The notes under the pieces were generated by a model. It was given only the letters and a program-made list of their open reading frames with translations. It did not search any database and was not told the origin of the DNA. A stretch of 64,000 nt of DNA. It comes from Alligator mississippiensis. Lineage: Eukaryota; Chordata; Crocodylia; Alligatoridae. The stretch covers positions 140,149,433-140,213,432 of the forward strand of contig NC_081824.1 of NCBI RefSeq assembly GCF_030867095.1, written 5' to 3'. A program made the position numbers and the translations under genes. Shown piece by piece: positions 20,030-32,168 of this stretch (its first letter is position 1; every line of letters starts with the position of its first letter).

Positions 20030-20455
20030 CAGATGCATCCTGACTGATATCTTCTTCACTTATCCCTCCTCTGGAGTTCCTGGACCCTCATTCTTGCTCT
20101 GGGCTCCAGACCCCTCCCTGGGTCTCTAAGAACCTCCTCCTCCCCTTAGTTCCTCCCCAAACCTCCAGACTGCTTCTGTACTCTCCAAGCTGACCTTCTG
20201 GAGCTGCAACCTGCCTGTGGAGGTGGCGTTTTCTCAACAGGCTCCAAATTTACTGCTGGATTCTCTCAGGGCCTGGGCTTATACCTGCTGTAAACCCAGC
20301 CCTCCTCCTGAGTCAGATGACTCCCTGTATCAGGCTTTGTCTCACCTGGCTCCCTGGGTCAGCTAACCACCAATTAGCCCTGGTCTACACCTGCCAGCAG
20401 CTTCATAAACTACCTGACCTCTTGAAATGGCAGATACCCTATGTGCCCTGCCACA
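20030..20455 (-). mobile_element. Diverged LTR remnant
   Basis: On the minus strand it starts TGTGGCAGGGCAC at 20455, has GGTTAGCTGACCC and a TATA-like GGTATAAGCCCAGG (near 20270-20285), then a long C/T-biased region. The order and wording parallel the first 160 bases of LTR family A (TGTCGCAG, GGTCAGCTGACC, ATATAAAGCCCAGG), so it is probably a related, older LTR. The left edge is uncertain. Confidence 0.5.
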
Positions 20456-21744
20456 GTAGCCTGTTCCAAACAATCTCCCTATCCTGTTTTCCTACCAAAA
20501 CCCCCCAAGCAAAGCTCCCAAAATGATCCTCCTTTAGCCTTCAGGAGACATGTGGGTTGTAGATGCCAGGTAACATTTCTATTTAGTCTACATGCTGCAT
20601 CTTTATCATCTAAAATCTGCTTCAATTAATAACACATTTTGTTTCTCCCTATTATGATAACTTTGTTCCTTCTGTTAATCATTAGTAGCTCATAAGTCAA
20701 AGTTATTTCCCACTGCATTTCCCCAGAGTCTGAATACACTGAAATATATCCACTTCTTGTAAAGTCTTTTTAAAACAACTTTTCTTTATTAATAAAAGAA
20801 AAGTAAGTATATTTGACCTTGGTAGACAAAAAGGAGAGGGGTTTATCTTACCACTTTTTTAATTCTATAGATGTGCACAACAGACTATAACCACTTCAGT
20901 GAGTTTAAGGATTAATTTTTAAAAGCCTTTTCTCCTTTCCAGACAAATTAAATTCACATAGCTATTTGCATGCATTTGTATATCCAGGGGTATATAAATG
21001 ATGCTTAATTTAGTCCAGAAATTGAAGAGTTTTAGCAGGGCTTGAAAAATTTGTTCAATTTACAGCAAGTAGGAAGCATTGCCTGGTAGGCGTAAATAAC
21101 TTAAGGTTTTAGCTGTCATGATACCAGAATATGAAGATATCTTCCAAATCTTAACAATTTAACAGAATGTTAAAACAGTGTGGTACTGTCTTCCTTGTCT
21201 GCAGACAGACAAAACCATTGCATTTACAACTACTCATTGCTTTGATCAGCAGAAGCCAACTGATACTAACAAGATTCTGATCAATTTTGCAGCTGATATT
21301 CAGAACTCTGTGGGAAATTGTCAAGAAACTTGGCAGTTTTATATTGCTGCTGCTGTTGCTTAGGAGAGCTACGTATGACAGTAGAGGAAACCATAGGAAT
21401 TTCTTTTCCTTGCAAGAGAGGCTCAGAAAAGAAGGCCAGACAGTGTTGGAGTGATAGTGAGATATTGTTCCTACATCTTTGCAGCAACTAGAAGCTTCTA
21501 TATTTTTTCTGAGAAAATGGAACTTCAGATTTATTAGATGCATGTTGGGCACAGTAAATCAAATCATTAGACAAATCCCAGGAGTTAGAAGTTCACCTAG
21601 GTGAAAGTGGCACATCAGCCTTGTGGCTAAGCCAAGCTTAGTCAACCACATTCTAGTGTGTGATGTGGCTCAGTCACATCCAGTCACCTTTGCCTCAGTC
21701 TAAAAGATTCTTTATCCATTTAAACCTGACATTTGACAGCAGCT

Positions 21745-21835
21745 GGAAATAAACTTTAGTTAAATTCAGAGCAAGTCTTGAACTCACATCCTTATAGGTA
21801 GAACCACTCCACTGCCACACCAGTCAGTGAAATAG
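21745..21835 (-). repeat. tRNA-derived SINE-like fragment
   Basis: The minus strand reads GGTGTGGCAGTGGAGTGGTT.. then GGATGTGAGTTCAAGACTTG, which resemble polymerase III A and B boxes at tRNA-like spacing, as in MIR-type SINE heads. It does not fold as a complete tRNA by eye. Confidence 0.4.
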
Positions 21836-22252
21836 CGTTGTGGTACAATTCCCTACATTTTCTACATTCCCCTGCAAATGAGTCTGGGAATCTCAGGTCA
21901 TTTTTTCCAAGAACTGGTTTGTGAATATTTTTTGCCAAAATAAACAAAAACAAAACATAGCAAAAAAGCTGAGAGAAGCTCCCTATTTTATTGTATAACA
22001 CAGTCAAAAGAGAAGGTGGGGGTGCCCATCTAATATGTAAAAGATTTGTGATTAAAGCAGCTTGTGATTAGACCAGGTTCAACATCAGGAATGAAGGCTG
22101 CCTCCTTCTCCATACAGCCTATTCTGTAGTCAAAAGATTAAGAAACTTTCCTGCAATGTAGGAGGTAAAGATTTGTGTCCCTTCAGGCTGAGCAAGGTCA
22201 TTTAACTTGGTTTTCTTGCTTCCTGGCAAGTGCTGTAGTAACTACTAGTGTA

Positions 22253-22940
22253 CTATCATATTTACTCAAATCTGAGACAAGTTTTTCTTTCTCATCCAAC
22301 ATGTAGGTTAGGGAGGGCGGAAAGAGTCCCTCGTCTTAGATTCAGGTTCAAGGGTGGGGCGCAGCAGCTGCAGCTCCAGCTTCAACCAGGGACAGGGCTG
22401 AAGCTGCCACCACCCCAGCAGCTGTTGTGTGGCTGGGCTGAGGCAGGAGGTAGCACATGCTTCATGCTCCCTGGCCCAGGCTGGAGTGGGGCTCTAACAG
22501 GAGCTGGAGCTGCAAGGGGAAGGTAAGTGGTGATGGGTGGGGGTGAGGGACTAGACAGTGGGAGCACTAAACAGGACAGGCAGGCAGCTGGGACAAGGCA
22601 GTGCAGGAGGCATGCAAGACCAGGGACAGGTGCCTGGGATGGAGGCGCTGTGAGGAGTAGCAGACATCAGGGAGCACAGGCATGGGAGGGAGGCGGGAGC
22701 AGGGCCAAGTGGCAGGGAATGCTAAGCAGAGGGAACAGACACAGTCGGGGCAGATAGGAGGGATGCAAGGGGGGGCAAGGCAGTAAGGGGTACAGGCACC
22801 ACAGGGGCTGGCCTGGAGCATGTGCATACTGGGGGAAGCAGGTAGTTAGGGGTGAGGCAGGTGGTTGGGTCAGAAACGAAGTGTTGGGCAGTTATCTTAA
22901 ATTCAGAGTATTTTTGGATTTGAGTAAAAAAGTATATGAA
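22253..22940. mobile_element. Non-autonomous DNA transposon, ATTTACTCAAATC termini
   Basis: Left end CATATTTACTCAAATCTGAGAC is mirrored by the right end CTTAAATTCAGAG..GGATTTGAGTAAAAAAGTATATG. The 600-base interior is GC-rich, with GGGACAGG/GGGGCAAGG-type reiterations and no transposase. Open frames in it are compositional. Confidence 0.65.
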
Positions 22941-23069
22941 AGGTGAGTAGCACAGTCTTGTCCTGTCCTGCTTTAAAAGAAAGTGGTCACAACTGTATTT
23001 CATGAAGGGTCCGATCCTGCTTGGAAATGTTATGCATGCTGTGAAAATGGGCCATGGCTTTGACCTCCT

Positions 23070-23605
23070 TGTCAGAGCCACTCACCCTGGTCTTCCACCT
23101 CCTCAGTAGCACACTAGGGCAGACTCAGATGGCCAGGACCCTCCACCTGGCTCTTGCCACACACCTACTCACTGCCACTGGTGTGGCCAGCCAGGGTCAG
23201 CTGAGCGTTCACATCTTCCATTATAAACCCCTGACCTGGAAGAGGAAATACATGGGCTAAAAGGTCCAACCTTGTACTTAGGTTGCTGCATCTTTGGTTT
23301 GTGTGGCTACTAGCTTTCTGGTAGATTTTTCCAGATATCTGACACAGCTTGTCCATGGACTGCAAGTTTAGTTTGACTCTTTGGCTTTCTGACTTGAATC
23401 TGGTCCGATCTCTTGGATACCTGACCTGACTAACTTCCTGACCTCACACTCTGCTCAACCTTCTGGATCTCTGCTTCTGTTTCCTAGATAGATCTGGATT
23501 CCTAGCTTTCCTATACTCAAACTCTATACACTCTCCTCAGATCTTGGCTGCTTCTCCTAACCCTGGGTGACTACCAGATCTGGCTGCCCATGGCTCAGCA
23601 TGACA
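23070..23605 (+). mobile_element. Candidate solo LTR, family E copy 1
   Basis: A 536-base block begins TGTCAGAGCC and ends CAGCATGACA, giving inverted TGTCA..TGACA ends. A TATA-like CATTATAAACC lies about 150 bases in. It is followed by a T/C-rich region with repeated CTGACTT/TTGGATC phrases, as in the R-U5 of some ERV LTRs. The flanking five bases (CTCCT, ATCAC) match only partly. A similar architecture is at 45637-46110. Confidence 0.5.
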
Positions 23606-23800
23606 ATCACATAGGGACTCTTAGGGGATTTAGGCAGAGGATTGCCTTCTTCCTGGACACCAACTGTTAAATATGTGACCCTTCTGGCATGTGCAGAGAC
23701 AGGACAGTATGCATTTAGAGAATTCTGAAGTAGGTGCCTACAGAGTTTATATACTATCATTAAGATAGTAGTAATTAAAAAGGTTGAAGGTCCACCCAAG

Positions 23801-24098
23801 TCTAGTTACCCTTTTTAGTTGCAAGGCACCCCATTGCAAAATGCCCGCTCTGGGTTTCCATTTGTTTTTTGACCGTAGAAAAATAATACAGCAATTGTTT
23901 TGTTGCAAGGAATGCAGAAGGACTTAACAGGTCAGCATGTTTTTAACACTGTGGATTCCTATTTGAAATCTCTGGTTTGATCTTGTGAATCATGTTTGCA
24001 CACCGAACAGTGCTGATATTGTATGACACCCTGCAGCATTCTTGAAAGGACTTAAGGGTACCCTAGAGTGCTGTGGCACCATGCTTGAGAAACACTAG
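23801..24098. mobile_element. hAT-like element, family B copy 2
   Basis: Shares ordered blocks with 18855-19520: GCAAGGCACCCC, CAGGTCAGCATGTTTTT, GGATTCCTATTTGAAATC, GTGAATCATGTTTGCA, GTGCTGATATTGTATG. It ends CTTGAGAAACACTAG. It lacks the MITE insertion and so gives the empty-site arrangement. Confidence 0.6.
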
Positions 24099-25935
24099 GT
24101 TAAAGGCATGCCAGTTTGTGTATTCAGTGTCCCACAGTGTTGTGGTGTGGCATGTTGTGTTTCACAATGCATCTGGTCACCTTTGTCTTCCTTGTCTGAA
24201 TGGTCAGGCATCCATTTATGTCTGAGTAGAATGGCCTTTAATACGAGTCTAGAATGAGGTTTACATTCATGCCCCTGGAGACATTGCAAGTACCTTAACC
24301 AATCTACTCCTGCCCTTATGACAGTAGTCATTACTATATGCTAAAGAGAACCTTCTTGCAATGGACAGTTTATACAAGAAATTTCTTCCTAGCTCCACTG
24401 CTAACTTAGTGGTGGTTTAATGTTCTGAAGCTGATGGGATTTGATATTCCACATGCGTTACTATCCAACCTGTGTAACTGCAAATATTTTTATATAGATG
24501 ACACTATTCACTGATCTGGAAACCAACAAGGAAAGAACAATAGGGAGATAGGACTGCACTTTCGCAAAGTATTTAAAAGTGTGTGCTTAACTGCTTTGCT
24601 TCAATGGGACCTGCAGAAAAAAATCAAATCAATGCCTTTTATCTAGAAGAGGCAGGGGAAATGAAAACTGAGATCAAAATTTGCAATTGTCCCTCCCCAA
24701 GTACAAATAGAAGACTTAAGAACTATTAATGATCATCCTTTCAGTTTATAATGCTGTAGGAATTCCAGTTGCATAACTAGGCCATAGTTATGTTAAGTTA
24801 AGCTATATTAAGATACGGTACCAAAAAGCAGTATGGGAGAAAGGGGCCTCCTGACTGCTGTATGACCCAGTAAGAAAGAAAACAATTAAAATGCACTAAT
24901 AAGCAAAAATACACTGAAGGGGGAAAAAATCAGCTAAAAAACTGGAGGACACTTGTAAAAGTTAGAACTTACTGATGAGACAAAGATAACAAGTGCAGGT
25001 GCATAAATTTGGCAAGCAAAACAAGTAGAGATGAACATCTTAACAGGGAGAGAAATAAGAATTGGCATGAGACGGAGGAGGGCGGGGGGACCATGCAAGT
25101 ATAAATACAGTGGTTCAGAGACCTGTCCCTCAGAGACATAGGGGAGCATGAATAACACATGGTGTTTCTACCCATCAAGGACAAGCTTTACCAAGTTGGA
25201 CTGACTGTTAATCAGACCAACTGGTGTGCTATCTGGTGACAATAAACCTTTCTAAGCTTTTGCTGCTGAACGCATATCCAAGTTCTACTTTCTGCATTGC
25301 CTTCAGGATCTAGAAGATGGCTTGCTAGCATTGGCCTTCTAGAACAAACACGCTCCAGCAGGCTGTATATCAAAAGCAACAGCAACCAGATACCACCTGA
25401 GAAAATACTCCGCACGGCTAAGAACAACAAATGCTAGTATATTTATCTGAAAAAGACTGCATCTAAGGGCTCAGCCACATGCCCCTTAAAAGCCTGCTGG
25501 CATTTTGAGTCCTGGGGCACAAGAGCACAGAGTCTGGGGCAACTGTTGGCCACTGCAGTGCCACATGGCTGCCAGGGCTGTGCCATCCAGGGCTGCAGGA
25601 GGCTGCCAGGCCTGCCAGCACCTGGGCCAGCTGCAGGCAGCTCCTGGCCACCAGGGCCAGCTCCAACTGCCCATAGTCAACCCCAGCAGCCTGCCTGGAC
25701 CCTGCAGGTGCTGTGTGCGCCTCACTGCACAGCTCCTAGTCCCACAGCATGCCTCTGTGCTAGGTGCTGCAGTTAGCTGTCCAGGCCCAGCAACGCAGGG
25801 ACAGTCATGCAGAGGGCCAGAGAGCCGGCATGGGAGGCCCAATGGTGTCCTCACCCATGCCACATGCCACCACCTGGGGCCCCAACCAGTCCATGGAGGA
25901 GACTGGAGACCTTGTGGTGCTTCAGGGTAAGGCAG

Positions 25936-26420
25936 AGGTGAGCAGCAGTTCACGTGTGCCGCAATTAGGGTGCAGGAAACTAATAAACTCTGCAGCAGGG
26001 TAGTACTTGTACATACAAGTACTACATTGCTGAAGAGTTTTTTCATGTATAGCAGTGCGTGTGTAGACTCTGACCCAGCTGGCTGGGGCACAAGGGTGCC
26101 TCAGTATAGCCTGCTGGCTATTCCCACACTGAAGCACCCTTATGCCCTAGCCAGCCCTCTGCAGCATAATTGAGTCCAGTCGGAGCAGCTCCAGACTGGT
26201 AGGCTGACCTCCAGAGACCTTCTGCCAGCTGGGGCCGCTCCGACTGCTAGGCATGCTGTGCATTAATAAATTCTGGGGCTGCTTGTTCCATAGTTAACTC
26301 CTCCTGGGTGCACATTCAAGTGGTGTGCCCAGGATCAAAAAACTCCAGAGCAATAAGCTCTGGAGTTTATTCACATGCACTAATTGTACCCCTCCACTTA
26401 GGGGTACATAGTGCTTGAGG
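25936..26420. mobile_element. MITE-like element, family F copy 1
   Basis: Blocks AACTAATAAACTCTGCAGCAG, a GTACTTGTACATACAAGTAC palindrome, GAGTTTTTTCATGTATAGCAG, GTGTGTAGACTCTGACC and GCCAGCTGGGGC occur in the same order as in 55721-56930. A second hairpin, AACTCCAGAGCAATAAGCTCTGGAGTT, lies at about 26340-26366. Borders are approximate. Confidence 0.55.
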
Positions 26421-27051
26421 ATCAGCAGTAGGTGCAAAGGAAAAATGGGGGGAGATGTCCATTCAAGGAGTTTCATGAAACATCAGGAGCTGGTCAGAAG
26501 AGGAATTATACTTTAACACGCTTCTTTTGATCCTGCACTATATTCATTTCTCCCACCTTGCAAATTTTCAAAGCTTAAGAACATCCCCAGAGAGAGACAG
26601 GCAAATGCTATACTAGGAGTTTTTGATGTTAACATATATAGAAATAAGGGTAACCTTGCTTCTCACATATTTCCTGGACCCTTGTGGCTACAACACTCCA
26701 AGCCTACTACAACATACATAGAAGCAGTCTCTTATTTTCATGTTGCAAAATCTTGTGATTTTAATGTGAGCCTTGTCTTTGATTGCATCCCAGTACCTGG
26801 AACTGCAAGAAATTGTAAGAGCATTTCAGCAATTATTAAACAAATTAAGTTGATTCAAAAAATGTCTTCAAAATATAGGCTCAGTACAATCCTAATGGCT
26901 CAGAAACTAGAAGTGAAATGAAAGGTTTCCACAACTTACCTATATACTTAGGAAAAAATATCATTTCAGCAGTCAGTATTTTTTTAATGCAGTGTTGCTC
27001 ACTTGGATCCATGGAAGATTAAAAATCCCTCTTCGACAACTACTTCCAAGT

Positions 27052-28294
27052 AGTGCTGTCAAATTATTAAAAATTACTCACAATTAATTGCGATTTTAAT
27101 TGCACTGCTAAAAACTCAAACTTACGTGCAGGAAATCTCAAATTATGCAAAATTATGCGGGTACTTTGTATGGTTGGGGGGTGAGTGTGGGGCATGTGTG
27201 GGAATTTGTGAAGGTGTGGGGGACTGTGGGTGTGTGTGTGGGGTTTGGATCCCGGGGTGGGGGTTCCTGCATGCCCTGACAGGATGCAGGGTACTGTGGG
27301 TCAGGAGTGAAAGAAGCAGCAGGGCTGGCGGGGCTGTGGCTTGGGAGTGAGGGTCAGACACACAGAGACACAGACACACACACAGACACCGCCCAGCAGA
27401 TAAGACTGTGGAGAAGAAGACAGGGATGGGGGGACAGATTGAGGCCCCCACAGTACAGGAGTGGGGCAAGGGCTGGAGTGAAAGGGGCCCCGGGGCCAGG
27501 GTGGGTCATGGGATGGAGCCATGGGCGGCTTGTCCAGGTGTGGTGGGGCATGGCTCCCGCCACTATGTGTATCCCTGAAGGAGGCATGGTGGGGGCACAT
27601 GCCCCCCAGGTTTGTGCACAGGGCAGACACAGGCTGTGGGCTTGGGGCTCTGTGCCCAGCTGCTTTTGCCCCAGGAGCTGCGTGACACCATTCTGTGCCT
27701 CATGCCACCAGGCAGGCAGGGGATGCACAGCATGGTCAGCCTGCGGCTCCCAGGGCAAAGCAGAGCACAGAGAGCCCCAGCTCTCAGCCCACAGTCCACC
27801 TATGCCCCACACACAAATCCAGGGCTCATGTGCCCTCCGTGCCTCCCCCAGGCAGGTGTCACACGCCCCCTGCACCCCGGAATGAGCTGTGCATGGCTCC
27901 ATCCCACAACCCACCCCAGCCCCTGCCCCACTCCCTCATCATGGGGACCTTGATCTGCCCCCATGCCCCTTCTCCCCAACAGATTTACCTGCTGGGCAGT
28001 GCTTTACATACCGCTGGGCTGCATTCCTGGCTGCATGCAGGCTGCAGCTGATTGTCTGTGGCTGTGTCTGTGCACACCCCTCCCCCCCACTGCAGCAGCC
28101 TGAAGCCAGCACCCTGCAGTCCTCTGCACTGCCACTGCTACCCTGCTGGGTGGCCCAGAGGCAGCGGTGATGGCGGTGGAGCAGAGCCTGGGTATGGGCT
28201 CCAAAACCACGTGTGATTAACATGTTAAAAAAATTTACACAAACACAAATTAACATGTTAATCACGTGTGTTAACCACGAATAATTGACAGCCT
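27052..28294. mobile_element. Non-autonomous DNA transposon with CTGTCAA termini
   Basis: Left end AGTGCTGTCAAATTATT and right end AATAATTGACAGCCT are inverted. AATTAATTGCGATTTTAATTGC lies inside the left end and ACATGTTAATCACGTG inside the right. This wording is typical of abundant hAT-like elements with GGGCTGTCAAA ends and ATTAATCGC repeats. A 15-bp inverted repeat (28213-28227 with 28251-28265) lies near the right end. The interior (27170-28190) is GC-rich with CACAGA microsatellite; open frames of up to 192 codons on both strands are compositional. Confidence 0.65.
27357..27387. repeat. CACAGA microsatellite
   Basis: A short imperfect run of CACAGA/CACACA units inside the transposon at 27052-28294. 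Confidence 0.7.
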
Positions 28295-29114
28295 GACCTC
28301 TTAATAATCTCTGATACAGCTTGTGATCCCCTAGTAAGCCAAAAACAAATCATTAGATCTGTTGAGCCATCAAAATGTTATTATTTCAAAAGTTATTGAC
28401 TTTTGACAGAGACTTTAATCAACTTTTTTTTTTCTGGGATCTAGATCTGAGTTAAGTGACTCCAGTCATCTTTCTGTTATTGTTTTGCTTGATTTTATTT
28501 TTAAAACCACAAAGTGGTGAAAAGGTTAAATGATGTTTTGTGATTGAAGTGAGCATATATACTTTCAGTGTGAGAGGCAAAGATTTTTTCTTTTTAGTTT
28601 AGTTACATTTTTAGATATAAAGAATATTTATATTTAGTTTGTTTACATTCTTAATGTGTTATGAGCTCCTTCTCCAGTTTACTTCAAGTTTAGAAAATAA
28701 TAAATGGAAATTTTCCAAGCTTGTTAAAAGAATGTATTATAGGACCTTAATACGTACCTTAACATGAAAAAAAGTCAGCTCCTTCTGCTGCCTTTCCTTC
28801 CTCCCATTCTAAAAACAGTGAGTACTGGCAGAGAGCCATGGTCATTGCTAAGGGAACCTGCCTGTAGGCTCCCAGCCATCAGCTAGATTCCCCTCCCCAC
28901 TGGAACCAGGCCAAATTTTTTCTGTTTGGTCTGGGGTAATGTTGTAACTTTGTAGAACACGTTCTGAGTTATAGCGGGGAGATGCACTTATGTCTGACCC
29001 TAAATGGCTGCCTCCATGTCAAGGAGCTGTATCTGTGTATGTTGTGGTGTGGCTTAACTTAAGTCAACTTAGTTAAGTCACCTTATTTTAAGTTGACTTA
29101 GTATGTGTGTACTC

Positions 29115-29182
29115 TCATCAGAGACTAATTGGTTCAGAGACATAAGCTTTCATAGACAACAGCTTTCTTCATCAGATGCTGT
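29115..29182 (-). mobile_element. Penelope-type 3' relic with hammerhead-like core
   Basis: On the minus strand the sequence runs GCAT-CTGATGA-AGAAAGCTGTTGTCTAT-GAAA-GCTTATG, then CTGAACCAATTAGTCTC. The arrangement CUGAUGA, hairpin, GAAA, GCTTATG resembles a common sauropsid Penelope-type tail in which the middle is a good stem. Here the stem has decayed. It belongs to a different subfamily from the 4.2-kb element. No coding sequence is attached. Confidence 0.5.
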
Positions 29183-31661
29183 GGATGGATGTGGCAGTCA
29201 GAAGAGAACTACTAAGAACTTACCTGAAGTGACAGGGATGCCGCAGAAGAGAGGTGAGCCGACATGGGTAGTACGGCCAATTACGGGGGAAATCCTGCCT
29301 CCATCACTGGCATGCTTTACAAGCACTTGCCAGCTCTGGCTGATGGGATGGAACCCAGGCAGCAAGACAAAAGCGGCTCCTGAGTCATTAGCTGGGGGAC
29401 CGAAAGTGAGGTCCTGTAGTGGGCCGAGCCATCCCTGATCTGTGGAGGGCCCTGGTCCTTCCCTTCACAGCAATGCCCCGCCTTGGGGTTGGCCAGGTGG
29501 GCTGCTAGCAGGCCAGGTGCTGCCCCAGCTCACAGGCACCCAATCCAGCTCTTCCCTGAGCTCACCTGGGCTTCCAGTGCCTCATGCACCATCCCCGCTA
29601 CCTACTCTGGCCTCCAGCACATCCAGCCGCCCTCCTGCCAGTTTCCTGCGCTGCCCCAGGGGCAAGCCAGCCCATTCCCTTGTGGTTCCAGGTGTCCTGG
29701 TGGCCATAGGCACCTGCTAAAGGCAGAAGTGGTGAGGGCCTAATAATTTTTTTCAGTAGAGCCTGCCTGCCTGTCCTGCAGCCAAGAGGCGAGCTGACAG
29801 ATTAATGGCTGCAGCATTCCAGGTTGCAATGTTGCAAACTAAACTACGTGGGAATGCAGATTAGTTTGTGATGATGCAAATTCATTTAAAACCCCCAAAA
29901 CTCGCATACTTGTAAAGTGTGACACCATTAAGCCACGCAAAGATAATTTTTCATCACAGATATATGGTAACATTGTCACGTGTACAAGCGCCCCATGTAT
30001 CCAAGATGGTTGAGCTGAGGGCTGTAGGTGACAACCAGAGGGATTCTTTTGTTCTTGTCAGAAACCCCCCCCCAATTATTTAATGATTATAATGTCTTTG
30101 ACCAGAACTTAGATTCATACTGTATTTCCAACAAAAATGTATACTGTTTAAAGGTCCTGTTTCAAAAGGTGTTAGGATTTTTTTTAATGGTCCTTAATTT
30201 TGGATAGAAGTGAGAGAGAGCTGATCTTTTTATAACCATAATAATAAGATGTGTTTCAGGTTGGTTCTGTTTACACCAACAACAGTATATGTTAGATTGG
30301 TACATTGGAGTGGGAATTAGTAATTGGTGCAACATTGTATCTGCTGCAGAAACAAAGAACATATGTTGCAGTTTTCAGATAAAAATATTCTGAATAATAA
30401 TTTAACATTTTTAAAAAGGGGTTTTTAGCACCTGTTCCTGAAGTTGATGGAGTTTTGATGGTTCTTTTTGCTAGTCACTATTAAGAGGTGCTGTTGTTAT
30501 TCTGTAGTCTATTTGATACAGCTGCAGTAGTCACTGTTACATTAGTCAAGAATGTGTAGAGAATAATGGCTATCACATGAAGTCAATGGAAAAACTTTCC
30601 CTGACTTTAATGGGTTTAGCTATATTACCGCAGTGGTAGGTCCTGGCACAAGAGAAAAGAATCATGCCCTGTCTACTCACATGCAAAGGCATGTTCCAAA
30701 ACCAAAAACATACTAACGAGACTCCAAGTTTAAGAATGACTTCAGTGGTGGGCGGGGAGCCTTCATCAGGGATCAAGTCCCAGTACTGGCCCCTCTGCAC
30801 CAGCAGTTGCAGGAATTGTGCGATTTGGATCAGAGGAATTTTATGCCCGATTTAAAAAATTGTGCATCCTGGTATGGCAGGCATGCTTGTCAGAGAGCAT
30901 GATTTTTGGGTTTAGGTATACATTCCTCTAATCCCAATTGCACAAATATATTAACATCTGCCAGAGGGCATAGATTGTCCTTCTGCTTCTCAGAACCCAT
31001 AGGAGACTAAGGAAATCAGAATATAATTTAGAGCAGTCCTGAAGCTCCATTAATTGACAACAGCCAAATGACTCCTGAATACATGGAGAACAATGTGACA
31101 AAGTCACCTTTGCTGCCTCTCTCTCTCTGTTTATTCCAGGTGAAGCGGTGGAAGAATTGAGAAGCAGAGTGACTTTAAGGAGCAAATAAAATTTATTTTA
31201 CACATCAGAAACTACAAAGTTGCTACTAATAATAACAATTATAATAATTATTATGCTAATTATAATTGCAATTAAATAATAAAAGGTCTGTGCACAGCAT
31301 GCTAATATTGTAATTTGAACTTTGATGCTGAATTTTCTGCTTTCTTCAGTTTAAAGTTTCAAATGTTGCTATATTTTATTACGTTGATATGTAGTAAGGT
31401 ACAAATTGTTATCAAAGTAGCATCGTAAAAATCTTAGTCAAATACATTTATGAATTAAAAATCACATTTTAAATTATTTAAGATCACATGTATATATGAG
31501 AGAGATATTACAGTTTTTATGATTTTGAAACTATGTAAGGGTTTGAGGATCTAGAAAAGGGATAAGTCGTCTGAGGTAGTTGAACAAAGCATTTAATAAT
31601 TTAAGTAATCTTGGTTGTGTGATTCAATAAAGGACTTAAGTGCTTCAGTGCTTAACTTTTC

Positions 31662-31768
31662 AAAAAAGTGCAGGAAGAGGACTAAACATGGCATCCAGTC
31701 TGACCTTGAGCAAAGGAAAAAGACCCTCTAGCCAGAAACCTCTGGGTTTAAGCAAGAGCACTGGATCT
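31662..31768 (+). repeat. 105-base dispersed repeat, copy 1
   Basis: From CAAAAAAGTGCAGGAAGAGG to CAAGAGCACTGG this block is repeated almost base for base at 34031-34134, with about five differences by eye. Flanks are unrelated. It has no TIR or poly-A, and the family is not recognised. Confidence 0.75.
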
Positions 31769-31995
31769 TGGTCTCTGGAGTCAAATCCAGAACCCTGATT
31801 TTAGACATTTGGCTTCCCCACATAATGTTTAGGGAGAATTAGGTGCCAAAGAATAGGGTCCAAAGCAGTCAGCCTGTTGACTTTGGAGTCAACTAAAATC
31901 ACTGCACTTAGCTGGCAGCTGTGTAGGACAGGTCAATAGGAAAACATTGAGGACAGGAGCAGTTCGTCAAACCAAACCCTCAGGTACCTTATGCA

Positions 31996-32074
31996 GGATC
32001 CAGAGCCCCAAATCCTCTGTTCAACCCTCTCCTAAAACACCACAGGGATAGCACTGATTTTATATAGATAGAAG

Positions 32075-32105
<31 letters not shown>

Positions 32106-32168
32106 GTCAGTGCTGTCCCTGTGGTGTTTCAGGAGAGGGTTGAACACAGGATTTTGGGCTCTGGATCC
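31996..32168. repeat. 62-bp inverted repeat around an AT microsatellite
   Basis: Left arm 31996-32057 and right arm 32107-32168 are reverse complements at 58 of 62 positions with no indel, beginning and ending in GGATCC. The 49-base loop contains TATATAGATAGAAG and an uninterrupted (AT)n run. RNA or single-stranded DNA would form a long stable hairpin. Possible origins are a fold-back MITE or a palindromic duplication nucleated at the AT repeat. Confidence 0.9.

Noticed and set aside
20779..20806. AT-rich hairpin ACTTTTCTTT..AAAGAAAAGT
   Set aside because: Short, low-complexity and imperfect. Such hairpins are expected by chance in AT-rich intron.
25486..26091. 201-codon minus-strand open frame
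   Set aside because: It crosses from a GC-rich block into a MITE, overlaps an open frame on the other strand, and has tryptophan/cysteine-rich random composition with no motif.
27307..27914. Two overlapping open frames of about 190 codons on opposite strands
   Set aside because: Both are inside the GC-rich interior of a non-autonomous transposon and include microsatellite sequence. Simultaneous openness on both strands is compositional.
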